Positions 38,120-47,549 of a stretch of DNA of 64,000 bases are shown here, piece after piece. The notes beneath the pieces are model-generated. The model was not told the DNA's origin, did not search any database, and saw only the letters and a program-made list of their open reading frames with translations. The position numbers were made by a program, and so were the translations under genes. Every line of letters begins with the position of its first letter. The stretch's first letter is position 1. This DNA is from an uncultured Coriobacteriaceae bacterium (lineage in GTDB: Bacteria > Actinomycetota > Coriobacteriia > Coriobacteriales > Atopobiaceae): NCBI GenBank assembly GCA_902801175.1, contig CADCHF010000028.1, positions 21,421 through 85,420 on the forward strand, written 5' to 3'.

Positions 38120-38989
38120 ATGGGTCAACAGGGATATAAGGTCATCGAGGGACTGCCCTCTCAGATGCCCTATCAGGTGTACTACCAGGAGGGCGTCTAC
38201 GCCGTGCGCGACGCAGACGGGCGCGAGAGGCCGCTCAAGTACTATGCGGTCATTCCCACGCAAGGCAACCCCATGGGGTCGCGCGGCAACGACAGCCTGC
38301 GCTTTCCCACGGTTGTTTACTGCCAGGGTTCGGGCTGGCACCAGCAGTGGCTCTGGCATCACTTTGCCCACCACGTGCGCTTGGCCGAGCGCGGCTTTGT
38401 GGTGGTGTCGGTGGAGGTCCGTCCCTACGGTGAGATGGTCTTTCCTGGTGAGGTGGACGACTTCTTGGATGCGGTGCAATTTGTGCATGAGCATGCTGCC
38501 GAGCTGCGCGTGGACACCGCTCGCATCGCCTTCTGGGGCGATTCGTCGGGTGCGCACACGGCGCTTATGGCGGCGTACACGGCCGAGGCGGCACTGATGC
38601 CGCGCTGCGTGGTCGATTGGTACGGTCCTGCCGACCTGGAGCTTCTCTCCACACAACGCAGCACGATGGAGCTGCACGGGCCAGAGTCGCCAGCGGGCAG
38701 GCTCTTGGGCGGAATCGAGCTGGCGGATCACCTCGACCTGGCGCGCAAGGCAAGTCCGGTGGGCTATGTGGCACCAGACGCAACCATTCCTCCCACCCTG
38801 ATCATGCATGGCGGCGCGGATCCCTTCCTGCCGTTTGAGCAGTCGGTGTCGCTGTACGAGCGGCTGCGCGATGCCAACAAGGAGGTCGAGTTCTATCGCA
38901 TGGAGGGCGACGGACATGGCGGAGGTGCCTTTGACAACGTGGCTGTGCTTGACATCGTGGAGGAGTTTCTTCGCCGTCAGCTCGGGTAA
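38120..38989 (+). CDS. Alpha/beta-hydrolase esterase (acetyl/feruloyl esterase-like)
   Basis: A 289-residue cytoplasmic serine esterase. The nucleophile elbow is FWGDSSGAH (about residue 156). The acid/His part is seen in MHGGADPFLPFEQS and GDGHGGGAF (about 272). The N-terminal VVYCQGSGW corresponds to the oxyanion segment. The fold matches small acyl-sugar esterases. AAAAGGAG precedes the ATG at 38120. It lies in the repeat-controlled regulon with PTS and flavoenzyme, so it may remove acetyl or hydroxycinnamoyl groups from the imported glycoside. That role is inferred. Confidence 0.82.
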   Translation: MGQQGYKVIEGLPSQMPYQVYYQEGVYAVRDADGRERPLKYYAVIPTQGNPMGSRGNDSLRFPTVVYCQGSGWHQQWLWHHFAHHVRLAERGFVVVSVEVRPYGEMVFPGEVDDFLDAVQFVHEHAAELRVDTARIAFWGDSSGAHTALMAAYTAEAALMPRCVVDWYGPADLELLSTQRSTMELHGPESPAGRLLGGIELADHLDLARKASPVGYVAPDATIPPTLIMHGGADPFLPFEQSVSLYERLRDANKEVEFYRMEGDGHGGGAFDNVAVLDIVEEFLRRQLG

Positions 38990-38998
38990 ACGACCGCG

Positions 38999-39034
38999 TC
39001 TACCTGCGTACTTACTTTAAGGTGCGTTCTTTTT
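38999..39034 (+). promoter_or_regulatory. 35-bp promoter/operator repeat, copy 3 (chbG fragment)
   Basis: TCTACCTGCGTACTTACTTT plus AAGGTGCGTTCTTTTT; one change in the central palindrome (ACTTTAAGGT). About 65 bases before the chbG fragment start. Confidence 0.78.
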
Positions 39035-39096
39035 CGCGACTAGCTTGCCACGCATACTTGATGCCAGAGAAAAACATCCCCGAAAGGAATCCCACC

Positions 39097-39357
39097 ATGA
39101 AGAAGCTCATCATCCGTGCTGACGACCTTGGCTACAGCGAGGCGGTGAATCGTGGCATCGAGAAGACTGTGCGCGAAGGTGTGGTGCGCAGCGTTGGCCT
39201 GATGCCCAACATGCCCACGGCAGAGAGCGGCTGGCAGATGATCGCCGACTGCGACATTGCCATTGGTCAGCACACCAACCTCTGCCTGGGGACTCCTTGC
39301 GCAGCCCCCGTAAGCATCCCGTCGCTCGTGGACGAGAACGGCCAGCTGCTCTCGAGC
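39097..39357 (+). pseudogene. chbG: ChbG/YdjC carbohydrate deacetylase, N-terminal fragment
   Basis: The first 87 residues match the ChbG/YdjC family, which removes acetyl groups from chitooligosaccharides and related sugars. Visible motifs are the metal-binding RADDLGYSEAVNRGI, then VRSVGLMPNMP and IGQHTNLCLGTP. The match stops at LVDENGQLLSS (39357), where family members normally continue for about 160 residues. The next base begins an MFS transporter segment in another frame. The translated product would run 58 nonsense residues to 39531. GAAAGGAA precedes the ATG and the promoter repeat is intact, so the break is downstream only. Confidence 0.82.
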
Positions 39358-40292
39358 CGAGCATCGCCGTGGTGTACGCAGCGTCCGCCGTCAAGGGCTT
39401 TGCCGCTGGCGTCATTGGCTTTGTGCTCATTACCTACGTGCTGGGCAAGTGGTTCCAGGCGCAGCTTGGCATTGCCACGAGCATGGCCATGGGCTGCAGC
39501 GGCCTGGCGGGGGCAATCTTCTCTCCCTTGATTCAGGGTGTTGTTGCTGGCATGGGCTGGCGTGCAGGTCAGCTGCTGGTTGCCGCGCTCATGGTGGTGT
39601 TCACGCTTCCTGCCATCTTGCTGGTGCCCTCGTGTGATCCTGCGGATTCCGGCCTTTTGCCCTATGGGGCAGACGGCTCGCAGGCCAAGGCCGTGACGAC
39701 TTCCAAGAAGAAGGCCGACAAGGTCAGCGTGGACAAGCTGGTCTTTATTGCTGTGGTCGTCTATTCGGGCCTGTGCGCGGCAGTGAGCGCTTTGCCGCAG
39801 CACTTCCCGGGCATGGCCGGCGTGGCGGGGCTTGGCGCTTCGGTTGGTGCGACCATGATCTCGATGTGCATGATCACCAACACGGCAGGAAAGATCCTCA
39901 TGGGCTGGCTCTGCGACCGCATTGGTGCACGCGCCTCGATCCTTGCCTACACGGCTCTGACCGCTGTGGCCATCGTCGTGCTGCTGCTTGTGCCGGCGGC
40001 TACCCCCTACATCGTGGCTGCCCTGGTGTCTGGCCTATGCTACTCGCTGGCGACGGTGGGTCTCACCATGCTCTGCAACGAGCTCTTTGGTCGCCGCGGC
40101 TCGGGAATTGTCTACCCGGTGGGTGCCATGGCCTGCAGCCTCTCCAATGCGGTCTTTTCCTCGGTCATTGGCTTTGCCTACGACCTGACTGGTGGCTACG
40201 CAGTTATGCTTGTTGCCTTTGTGGCCTTTCTTGTGGCTGCAGACATGCTGGTGCTTTGGGGCTACCGCAGGACTGCGGCAACCACCGCATAG
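39357..40292 (+). pseudogene. MFS transporter (oxalate/formate antiporter-like), C-terminal fragment
   Basis: From PSIAVVYAASAVKGF onward the sequence reads as the last seven or eight transmembrane helices of a major facilitator, with central loop SKKKADKVSVDK and the GWLCDRIGARAS motif after helix 8. The first four or five helices and the start codon are missing. The fragment begins exactly where the ChbG fragment ends. It has no ribosome-binding site of its own and is probably not expressed as a working carrier. The OFA-type assignment rests on general similarity. Confidence 0.78.
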
Positions 40293-40325
40293 GAACACGC
40301 AGCTAGGGGCGCTCAGCGCGAGCAG

Positions 40326-41945
40326 CTATCCGCGCGCCACGTGCACCGGGTACCAGCGCTGGAACACTATGGTAAAGATGGCTGCCGGCAGGGGGAGGAG
40401 CTCGCTTATGAGCGGCGTTGCGCCTGGAGCAACGAAGGCCGCCACAGCTGCCACCAGATAGGTGATGCCCCACACGAGGCAGATGATGCGGTTGGTGTTG
40501 AGGTAGATCACGTTGCGCAGTGCCTTGTCTCCTCCGTAGGAGCCCTTCACGTAGTAGGCGCTCAGTGGCGTGAACCACAGGGCCGAGATGAGCCACATGA
40601 GGCCAAAGGCCAAAAAGGACGCTGGCAGCAGAAGGGCAAGCGGCGCACCTGCAAGGTGGGCCGCCACAAGCGCAAGGACGGCGACGAGCGACAGCGTGTC
40701 GTAGAGCACCCGCTCATGCTTGAAAAACGCCAGGACCGTTGCGGCACAGACGGCAATGACGATTGCTGGGCCTGTGGTGAGGCTGACGGACATTGCCGTC
40801 CAGAACGCAACCCAGGGGATGAGCATGGCGAGCATCACGGGTGGCTTTTGGGCACTGGCGCGGTCGCCGTCTGTGGGGCGCCCCTCATCTGCTGCGTCCT
40901 CGCCACCAAAGAACTCGTCCCAGCGCATCATGAGGTCAAAGTCGCCGGTCACGCTGTAGCGGTGCTGGGCCAGTGCGTCCACGCCGCTCGCCTTGCCCTG
41001 GGCAATCTCTTGCCATACGGAGTATGGCGTGTGTATTGAGGTGGTGGGCGGGACCGATCCGTCGGTCACCACAGTGGCCTCGCTTTGTCCCAGCACAATG
41101 CAGCAGCTCACGCCACGGTCGGTGTAGTCCATCTCTAGCACGCGTTGCTTTCCGTCAAACGATGCGGGGTTATAGAGGGCGGCCATCTGGCGTGTGAAGG
41201 AGATGGCCTCGTCCTCCGCCTCACCCGTCTCGCGCGAGATTCCCCAGCTGGCGTCAGCCATGGCCTCAAAGGTCTTGCGGGGAAAGAGCAGCCGGCCAAG
41301 CTCCTTGGAAGTCTCGGCCGAGATGCCTCCCTGCGCAAACTCGGCGCCTGCGTGCTGTACCAGTTGCAGGTAGGCATCGGTGCGCTCGTGCAGCTCGGGC
41401 ACGCGGAAGAGCTCGCCCTGCCCGCAGAAAATCTGCTCGTAGTTGCCACGGCCACACATGTGGTCAAAGAGCGACTGCACGCCGTCGTAGTTTCCCCCAG
41501 CGGTATAGAACCCGCAGGTAGAGATCACCACGGTGCGCTTGCCCTCCATGTTGAAGCGGGAGGGATGGCTGCCGTTGCCCACGTTGTCGGTACGCTCCTC
41601 CATAAAGGGCAAGGCCATGGGCAACTGCCGGTCGATGAGGTTCTTGAGCGGTCCCGGCACCGAGAAGTAGTAGAGCGGGAAGCTCCAAATGGTGACGTCG
41701 GCCCACACGCGATCGGCAATGACCTGCGCCATGTCGTCGTGCAGACAGCAGGCGCCATCCTCGCTTCGCCAGCACTTGAAGCAGCCCAGGCAGGGACGGA
41801 TGCTGGCCTTGCACGTCTCAACGGTCCGTATCTCGACGGAGCCTTCGCCCAGCTGCTCGGCTATTCCTGAAAGAAATGCCTGCGTGAGCCTATAGGTGTT
41901 GCTCCGCTCGCCTTTTGGGCTGCTGTTGATGACAAAGATTCTCAA
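40326..41945 (-). CDS. Flavodoxin-like NAD(P)H oxidoreductase fused to SCP2-like and membrane domains
   Basis: A 539-residue three-part protein. Residues about 1-215 form an FMN-reductase/flavodoxin fold (NSSPKGERSNT at the flavin phosphate site) with a Cys cluster CLGCFKC...ACC (52-72), as in iron-sulfur flavoprotein relatives. Residues about 265-355 resemble an SCP2 sterol-carrier domain, a hydrophobic-ligand pocket. From about residue 378 five or six hydrophobic helices follow. The start is TTG at 41945, with GAAGGAG eight bases upstream. The fusion suggests reduction of a lipophilic substrate at the membrane; that is inference. Confidence 0.75.
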   Translation of the reverse strand: MRIFVINSSPKGERSNTYRLTQAFLSGIAEQLGEGSVEIRTVETCKASIRPCLGCFKCWRSEDGACCLHDDMAQVIADRVWADVTIWSFPLYYFSVPGPLKNLIDRQLPMALPFMEERTDNVGNGSHPSRFNMEGKRTVVISTCGFYTAGGNYDGVQSLFDHMCGRGNYEQIFCGQGELFRVPELHERTDAYLQLVQHAGAEFAQGGISAETSKELGRLLFPRKTFEAMADASWGISRETGEAEDEAISFTRQMAALYNPASFDGKQRVLEMDYTDRGVSCCIVLGQSEATVVTDGSVPPTTSIHTPYSVWQEIAQGKASGVDALAQHRYSVTGDFDLMMRWDEFFGGEDAADEGRPTDGDRASAQKPPVMLAMLIPWVAFWTAMSVSLTTGPAIVIAVCAATVLAFFKHERVLYDTLSLVAVLALVAAHLAGAPLALLLPASFLAFGLMWLISALWFTPLSAYYVKGSYGGDKALRNVIYLNTNRIICLVWGITYLVAAVAAFVAPGATPLISELLPLPAAIFTIVFQRWYPVHVARG

Positions 41946-42125
41946 GGTAACTTCTCCTTCTTCCTGGCACAGATCGTTTTACGGATTGGATTCCGCTCGT
42001 CCATTATGCCGCATGCAGCACGGCCAGCAAGGCAGCCGGTTCCGCAGGGCACCGCACAAACGGCGACGGTGCTCAGCGGGATTGAGTATAGTGGGGCCGG
42101 TGGGACAGAGTGGAGCGGGGATGTG

Positions 42126-43013
42126 ATGGGCGATATGGAACGGGCTGCGCAAGCGGCAAACGTACTAGCTGCGTGGTGTGCGCTGCGCGATATGAGTGCG
42201 CTGAGCAAAGACGCGCTGCGCCAAGAGGCTGGGCTATCTGATGACACGGCTGACTTGTTTGTGCTCTTTGGCGGAGGGGTAACAGGCACGGTTGAGACCC
42301 TTGCGGCTGCAATGCGTGCGGGTGTGGCGAGTCGCTATGCCATCGTGGGTGGTCGTGGGCACGCAACCTACTGGCTCGACCGGGCAATTGAGAGGCTCCG
42401 CGATGGGGGCGAGACGCTGCCTGCCCCAAGGGTGGCAAGCGAGGCGGAGATGCTCGATGCGCTGCTCTTTGCGCGACACGGACTGCATGCGGACTTCTTA
42501 GAGACGCGATCTACCAACTGCGGAAACAACATCACCTACCTGCTCGACCTGCTCGAGGGGGAGGGGTGCGTGCCAGAGGGCGTGATTCTCTCGCAAGATG
42601 CGGTGATGCAGCGGCGGATGGACGTGACTTGGAGGCGTCAGGTGATGGACCGACCCCTGTTCGCGTCCACGCGCGTGGTCAACTGGCCTGCATATGAGGC
42701 GGAGCTTGCTGTGCGTGACGGGAGTCTCGTGTGGGCACAGGCGCCAGAGGGCATCTGGCCTATGGAGAAATACCTGCAGCTGCTGTTGGGAGAGGTAGAC
42801 CGCCTGACCGACGACGAGGGTGGCTATGGCCCGCGTGGACGTGGCTTTGTGGTGCATGTTGACGTGCCGGCAGAGGTGCGCGCTGCGGCCGATGAGCTTC
42901 GTGCGGCGTGCGGGGAGGCCGGCCGAGCTCCTGACGAGCGCTTTGGGCAAACGAAGGACGGCGCTGGCTTGACGAGGCGCAATGACGCGACAGCTGGACT
43001 GTTCGAGGGATAG
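42126..43013 (+). CDS. ydcF: YdcF-like DUF218 protein
   Basis: A 295-residue homologue of E. coli YdcF, whose crystal structure was reported with S-adenosylmethionine binding but whose function is unknown. Family features in order: VLFGGGV (about 55), VGGRGHATYWL (about 80), ETRSTNCGNNITY (about 130), QDAVMQRRMDVTWRR (about 158), and a C-terminal WPMEKYLQLLLGEVDRL...FVVHVDVPAEV. The ATG at 42126 is followed by another at 42135; the ribosome-binding site is poor. It is first in a tight three-gene cluster with a TIGR04076-like protein and a YczE-like membrane protein. Confidence 0.85.
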   Translation: MGDMERAAQAANVLAAWCALRDMSALSKDALRQEAGLSDDTADLFVLFGGGVTGTVETLAAAMRAGVASRYAIVGGRGHATYWLDRAIERLRDGGETLPAPRVASEAEMLDALLFARHGLHADFLETRSTNCGNNITYLLDLLEGEGCVPEGVILSQDAVMQRRMDVTWRRQVMDRPLFASTRVVNWPAYEAELAVRDGSLVWAQAPEGIWPMEKYLQLLLGEVDRLTDDEGGYGPRGRGFVVHVDVPAEVRAAADELRAACGEAGRAPDERFGQTKDGAGLTRRNDATAGLFEG

Positions 43014-43023
43014 GAGAGAACGA

Positions 43024-43476
43024 ATGCGACACCATGTGAGAGTTACGGTGCTGGACAAGAAGTGCTTCTGCGACCTGCAGGAGACTTACCTGGCGGACCC
43101 CAAGAGCGGTCCGTGTGGGGTCTTTGAGGTGGGGGACACCTTTGAGTTTTGGCGCGACGGCGGGCGCGATGATTTCTGGCACTTTGGTGCCACGGCGGGG
43201 CTAGACGGGCGCGCGTTCCCCTGCGCGGAGGCCTGGGACTGCATCAGCCGCTACGTGTACACGGCCCTGCAGGGCGGCTCCATCATGCATCAATGGACGG
43301 CCGATGATCGGCAGATGGTGGCCTGCTGCAATGACGGTACGCGTCCGGTGGTCTTTCTCATCGAGCGCGAGGACCTGCCCGACACACCCGAGGAGGAGGC
43401 GTGGCTCGCCGAGGCCGAGCGCACGGGCTACTTTAAGTGCGGTTCAGATGATGCCTATACGGGCAGTGCCGAATGA
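43024..43476 (+). CDS. TIGR04076-like small protein
   Basis: A 150-residue cytoplasmic protein resembling the TIGR04076 family of unknown function. The features are an N-terminal beta-rich start (VRVTVLDKKC), paired Cys residues, CGVFEVGD, and a C-terminal charged tail. Cys residues are frequent (Cys13, Cys15 and others), so metal binding is possible. AGGAGAG precedes the ATG, ten bases after the ydcF stop. Its stop overlaps the next start (ATGA). The assignment is from recall of family pattern and is moderate. Confidence 0.6.
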   Translation: MRHHVRVTVLDKKCFCDLQETYLADPKSGPCGVFEVGDTFEFWRDGGRDDFWHFGATAGLDGRAFPCAEAWDCISRYVYTALQGGSIMHQWTADDRQMVACCNDGTRPVVFLIEREDLPDTPEEEAWLAEAERTGYFKCGSDDAYTGSAE

Positions 43477-44126
43477 GTAGGACCACCATCGTGGGGCAGT
43501 GGGTCCAGATAGCTTTGGGCCTGCTGGTCTTTTCCTTTGGCGTACACCTCACCATCTTTGCCAACATTGGCCTGGCGCCTTGGGACTGCTTGGGCATGGG
43601 AATTGCGGCACACACGCCGCTCAACTATGGGCTGGCCATGACGGTGACGAGCGTGATCATTTTGGGGATTGACCTTGCCCTGCGTGAGCGCATTGGATAC
43701 GGTACCATCATCGACGCGCTGCTTACGGGCAACTTCGTGCAGGCCTTTAATGACTTGAGTCCGCTTGAACCTTGCACCAACCTGTGGGCCGGCATTGCCA
43801 TGATGCTCGTGGGCTTTGTGTTTATGGCCGTGGGCATGTGGATTTACATGCGAGGTGAGCAGTGCTGCGGTCCGCGCGATGCGCTGCTTGTGGGTCTGGG
43901 CAAGCGGATGCCCAGCGTGCCCATTGGTGTGGTGCAAATTGGTCTGTGGTCGGTGGTCACCGTGGTTGGATGGGCGCTGGGAGGTCCCGTTGGCCTGGGC
44001 ACGCTGCTCTCTGCCTTTGGGGCTGGTGCGGTGACGCAGCTGGTGTACCAGCTGCTGCACTTTGAGCCACGCGGCGTGGAACACAAGAGCGTACTGGAGA
44101 TAAACCGCCAGCTGATGGGACGGTAG
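43473..44126 (+). CDS. YczE-like integral membrane protein
   Basis: A 217-residue protein with five or six transmembrane helices (about 8-30, 50-67, 108-130, 150-170, 180-200). NIGLAPWDCLGMGIA and RGEQCCGPRDALLVGLGKR are the two halves of an internal repeat typical of YczE/YitT-like families. Function is unknown; a transport role is often assumed. Its start overlaps the previous stop by four bases, so translation is coupled. Last gene of the ydcF cluster. Confidence 0.78.
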   Translation: MSRTTIVGQWVQIALGLLVFSFGVHLTIFANIGLAPWDCLGMGIAAHTPLNYGLAMTVTSVIILGIDLALRERIGYGTIIDALLTGNFVQAFNDLSPLEPCTNLWAGIAMMLVGFVFMAVGMWIYMRGEQCCGPRDALLVGLGKRMPSVPIGVVQIGLWSVVTVVGWALGGPVGLGTLLSAFGAGAVTQLVYQLLHFEPRGVEHKSVLEINRQLMGR

Positions 44127-44333
44127 GGGTGTGTCAGGGGGATGTACACTTTGACCCCCGCGAAAGGCATTCACCCTTCAGGTTGAACGTAGGCCGGCGA
44201 GGGAGTGTGTCAAGGGGACGTATAATTTGACACACTCAGTCAAGCCGCAAAGATAGATGTCCTTCAAGAGCAGCCGACATCAGGACGGACGAGTTTCCGA
44301 GTGTGTCAAATTATACGTCCCCTTGACACACTC
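44127..44333. repeat. MITE-like element with perfect 35-bp inverted ends (44203-44333)
   Basis: The left end 44203-44237 (GAGTGTGTCAAGGGGACG...) and right end 44299-44333 are exact reverse complements over 35 bases. Each end is itself a near-palindrome (GAGTGTGTCAA...TTTGACACACTC). The total is 131 bp. A further partial copy (GTGTCAGGGGGATG) is at 44128-44160. The 338-base gap to 44464 holds nothing else I recognise. Confidence 0.88.
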
Positions 44334-44464
44334 TTCGTGTTTGGTGCGTCCCCAAGAACGAGCATCATTGGCGCGTGCCAAGGCGACCCGATGGCACACT
44401 CCCATGATGACCCCGGTCTAATTGGTATATCGTTGCTAGCAAAAAGGCAATCCAAGGAGCAGCC

Positions 44465-45421
44465 ATGTCCATCCCATCCATTGATGTCCATTCCCACGCC
44501 TTGCCCCAAGCCTATCTTGACGCCCTTGCCGAGCTGGGCGTGAATCCGGTGGAAGAGGACGGCTTCCCTACGCCGGCGTGGAGCGAGGACGCCCACTTGC
44601 GGTTCATGGAGGAGACGGGCCAGGAGTTTTGCATCCTTTCCATCTCGACCCCACACATCCATCGTGGTGACGACGCCACGGCTGCGCGACTCTCCCGTGC
44701 CATCAACGACGAACTGTCCGCTGTCTGCCGTCGCCACCCTGATCGCTTGGGCTTTGCCACCACGCTACCGGTGCCTGCCGTGGAGGCCTCCATCGAGGAG
44801 GCGTGTCGCGGCTTCGACGAGCTCGGCGCGCTCGGCGTCAAGCTCCCCAGCAACGGCAACGGCGTCTACCTGGGCGACCCTGTGCTCGAGCCGCTCATGG
44901 CCTTCCTCGATGAGCGTGCGGCGGTGGTGACCATCCATCCATCGCTGCCCTCCGCCGTGCCGCAGGGCATTTTTACCGCAGGTCCCGCACCGCTCTTTGA
45001 GTACATTGCCGACACCACGCGCACAGTGCTCAACCTCATGGCGCGCGGGGTCATCGACCGCTATCCGCACATTCGCTGGATCGTGCCGCATGCGGGCTCG
45101 TTCGTACCGGCTATCGCGCATCGGCTGACGGGCATCTCGCGGGTGTTGGTGCCGGCGGGGATGATGGTGCCCATCGATGTGATGGGGACCCTCCGCAGCC
45201 TGTACTGGGACCTCGCTGGCGATGCGCGCCCGGTCATGCTCGAGGGCCTCATGCACATCGCCGACCCCACGCACCTGCTCTACGGAAGCGACACACCCTA
45301 CACGCCGGTGCCCATCACGGCGCGCAACAAGGATGGCCTGGCGGAGGACCCGGCCATCGCGCCCATCGTACAGGCGGTCTTCCACGACAATGCTGCCCGG
45401 CTGTATGGGCTGGACGCCTAG
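44465..45421 (+). CDS. Amidohydrolase-2 family protein (ACMSD-like)
   Basis: A 318-residue TIM-barrel metal hydrolase or decarboxylase. The first metal motif is DVHSHALP (His9, His11). VTIHPSLP (about 160) and IVPHAGSFVPAIAHR (about 213) provide further His ligands. LLYGSDTPYTPVP (about 275) carries the catalytic Asp. Relatives decarboxylate or hydrolyse aromatic acids and lactones, so a role in breaking down plant phenolics is possible. AAGGAGCAGCC precedes the ATG. It stands alone; the substrate cannot be assigned. Confidence 0.85.
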   Translation: MSIPSIDVHSHALPQAYLDALAELGVNPVEEDGFPTPAWSEDAHLRFMEETGQEFCILSISTPHIHRGDDATAARLSRAINDELSAVCRRHPDRLGFATTLPVPAVEASIEEACRGFDELGALGVKLPSNGNGVYLGDPVLEPLMAFLDERAAVVTIHPSLPSAVPQGIFTAGPAPLFEYIADTTRTVLNLMARGVIDRYPHIRWIVPHAGSFVPAIAHRLTGISRVLVPAGMMVPIDVMGTLRSLYWDLAGDARPVMLEGLMHIADPTHLLYGSDTPYTPVPITARNKDGLAEDPAIAPIVQAVFHDNAARLYGLDA

Positions 45422-45485
45422 AGGCACAAGGACGAGTTTGCCTCTCTAAACTTTGGTCATGCCATGAAGGCGAGGATGACGAACT

Positions 45486-45530
45486 ACCCTAGGGAACGCC
45501 AACTAAAAGCGGTTGCGCGATCCCTAGGGT
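45486..45530. promoter_or_regulatory. Long-loop inverted repeat in MBL gene leader
   Basis: ACCCTAGGGA (45486-45495) and TCCCTAGGGT (45521-45530) are perfect 10-bp complements around a 25-base loop that contains CAAC/GTTG. It ends 32 bases before the MBL start; it could be a leader hairpin or operator. Confidence 0.5.
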
Positions 45531-45562
45531 CTTCAAGCCGCTCTGTCACAAAGGACTGTCAT

Positions 45563-46363
45563 ATGAAGCTCACCATGCTGGGCACCGGCAACGCGCTGGT
45601 TACGGAGTGCTACAACACCTGCTTTGCGCTGGACGACGACGGCCAGTGCCTGCTGGTGGACGGTGGCGGTGGCTGCGCTATTCTCGCCCAGCTCAAGCAC
45701 GCCGGCTACGACTGGATGGACATGCGCCATATCTTTGTGACGCACAAGCACGTGGACCACCTGCTGGGCATCGTGTGGATGGTGCGCATGATCTGCCAGT
45801 TTATGGAGCACGGCGACTACCAGGGCGAGGCATATCTCTACTCGCATGCCGAGGTGCTCGAGCTGCTGCGCAACATCGCGGGCAAGCTCCTGCAGGCCAA
45901 GGAGACGCGGCACATCGACGAGCGCCTGCACTTTGTTGAGGTAACCGACGGCCAGACGCTTGACCTCATCGGCCATCCGACGACCTTCTTCGACATTGGC
46001 TCCACCAAGGCCAAGCAGTTTGGCTTCTCGATGGAGCTGGGGGAGGGCCGGCGCCTCGTATGTTGCGGAGACGAGCCGCTGAGCGACGCGGGTCGCCCGT
46101 ACGCGCAGAGTGCCGACTGGATGCTGCACGAGGCCTTCTGTCTGTACTCTCAGGCGGACATCTTTGGCCCCTACGAGAAGCACCACTCCACGGTGAAGGA
46201 CGCCTGCGAGCTTGCCGAGGGGCTGGGCGTGAAGAACCTCTTGCTCTACCACACCGAGGACAAGAACTTCGCGCGGCGCAGGGAGCTCTACCTCGCCGAG
46301 GGCCAGCCGCGCTTCTCGGGCAAACTATGGGTCCCAAACGACCTCGAGGTCATCGAGCTGTAG
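45563..46363 (+). CDS. MBL-fold metallo-hydrolase (RNase Z-like)
   Basis: A 266-residue metallo-beta-lactamase-fold hydrolase. MKLTMLGTGNALV opens the fold. VTHKHVDHLLGI (about 68-79) is the HxHxDH metal motif; CCGDEPL and LHEAFC (about 175-195) and LLLYHTEDK supply further ligands. The layout resembles RNase Z/ElaC relatives, but the exosite arm is absent, so tRNA processing is not assured. AAGGA precedes the ATG at 45563; upstream in-frame codons cover the inverted repeat. Monocistronic, followed by a good terminator. Confidence 0.83.
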   Translation: MKLTMLGTGNALVTECYNTCFALDDDGQCLLVDGGGGCAILAQLKHAGYDWMDMRHIFVTHKHVDHLLGIVWMVRMICQFMEHGDYQGEAYLYSHAEVLELLRNIAGKLLQAKETRHIDERLHFVEVTDGQTLDLIGHPTTFFDIGSTKAKQFGFSMELGEGRRLVCCGDEPLSDAGRPYAQSADWMLHEAFCLYSQADIFGPYEKHHSTVKDACELAEGLGVKNLLLYHTEDKNFARRRELYLAEGQPRFSGKLWVPNDLEVIEL

Positions 46364-46376
46364 CGATGCCCATGAC

Positions 46377-46427
46377 AGCGGAGGCCGCATCCACGACGCA
46401 CGCGCGTATGGATGCGGTCTCTGCTTT
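46377..46427 (+). terminator. Terminator after MBL gene
   Basis: A 17-base arm (46377-46393) pairs with 46409-46425 with two A/G changes, then TTT. The core is CCGCATCCA/TGGATGCGG. Confidence 0.75.
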
Positions 46428-46467
46428 ACCGTAAACGGGCACTAGTCTTTCTGGCAAATGTTGATCA

Positions 46468-46495
46468 GCGGCGCGGCGCACCCCCGCCGCGCCGC
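46468..46495. terminator. GC-rich hairpin between MBL gene and GH1 remnant
   Basis: Perfect 11-bp stem GCGGCGCGGCG with its complement (46468-46478, 46485-46495) and a 6-base loop. Confidence 0.65.
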
Positions 46496-46517
46496 GCTCG
46501 CGACGACTCGACCCTCT

Positions 46518-47549
<1,032 letters not shown>

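Noticed and set aside
45563..46363. Calling the MBL protein RNase Z
   Set aside because: The metal motif fits, but the flexible arm that holds tRNA is not visible, so a specific tRNase call is not supported.
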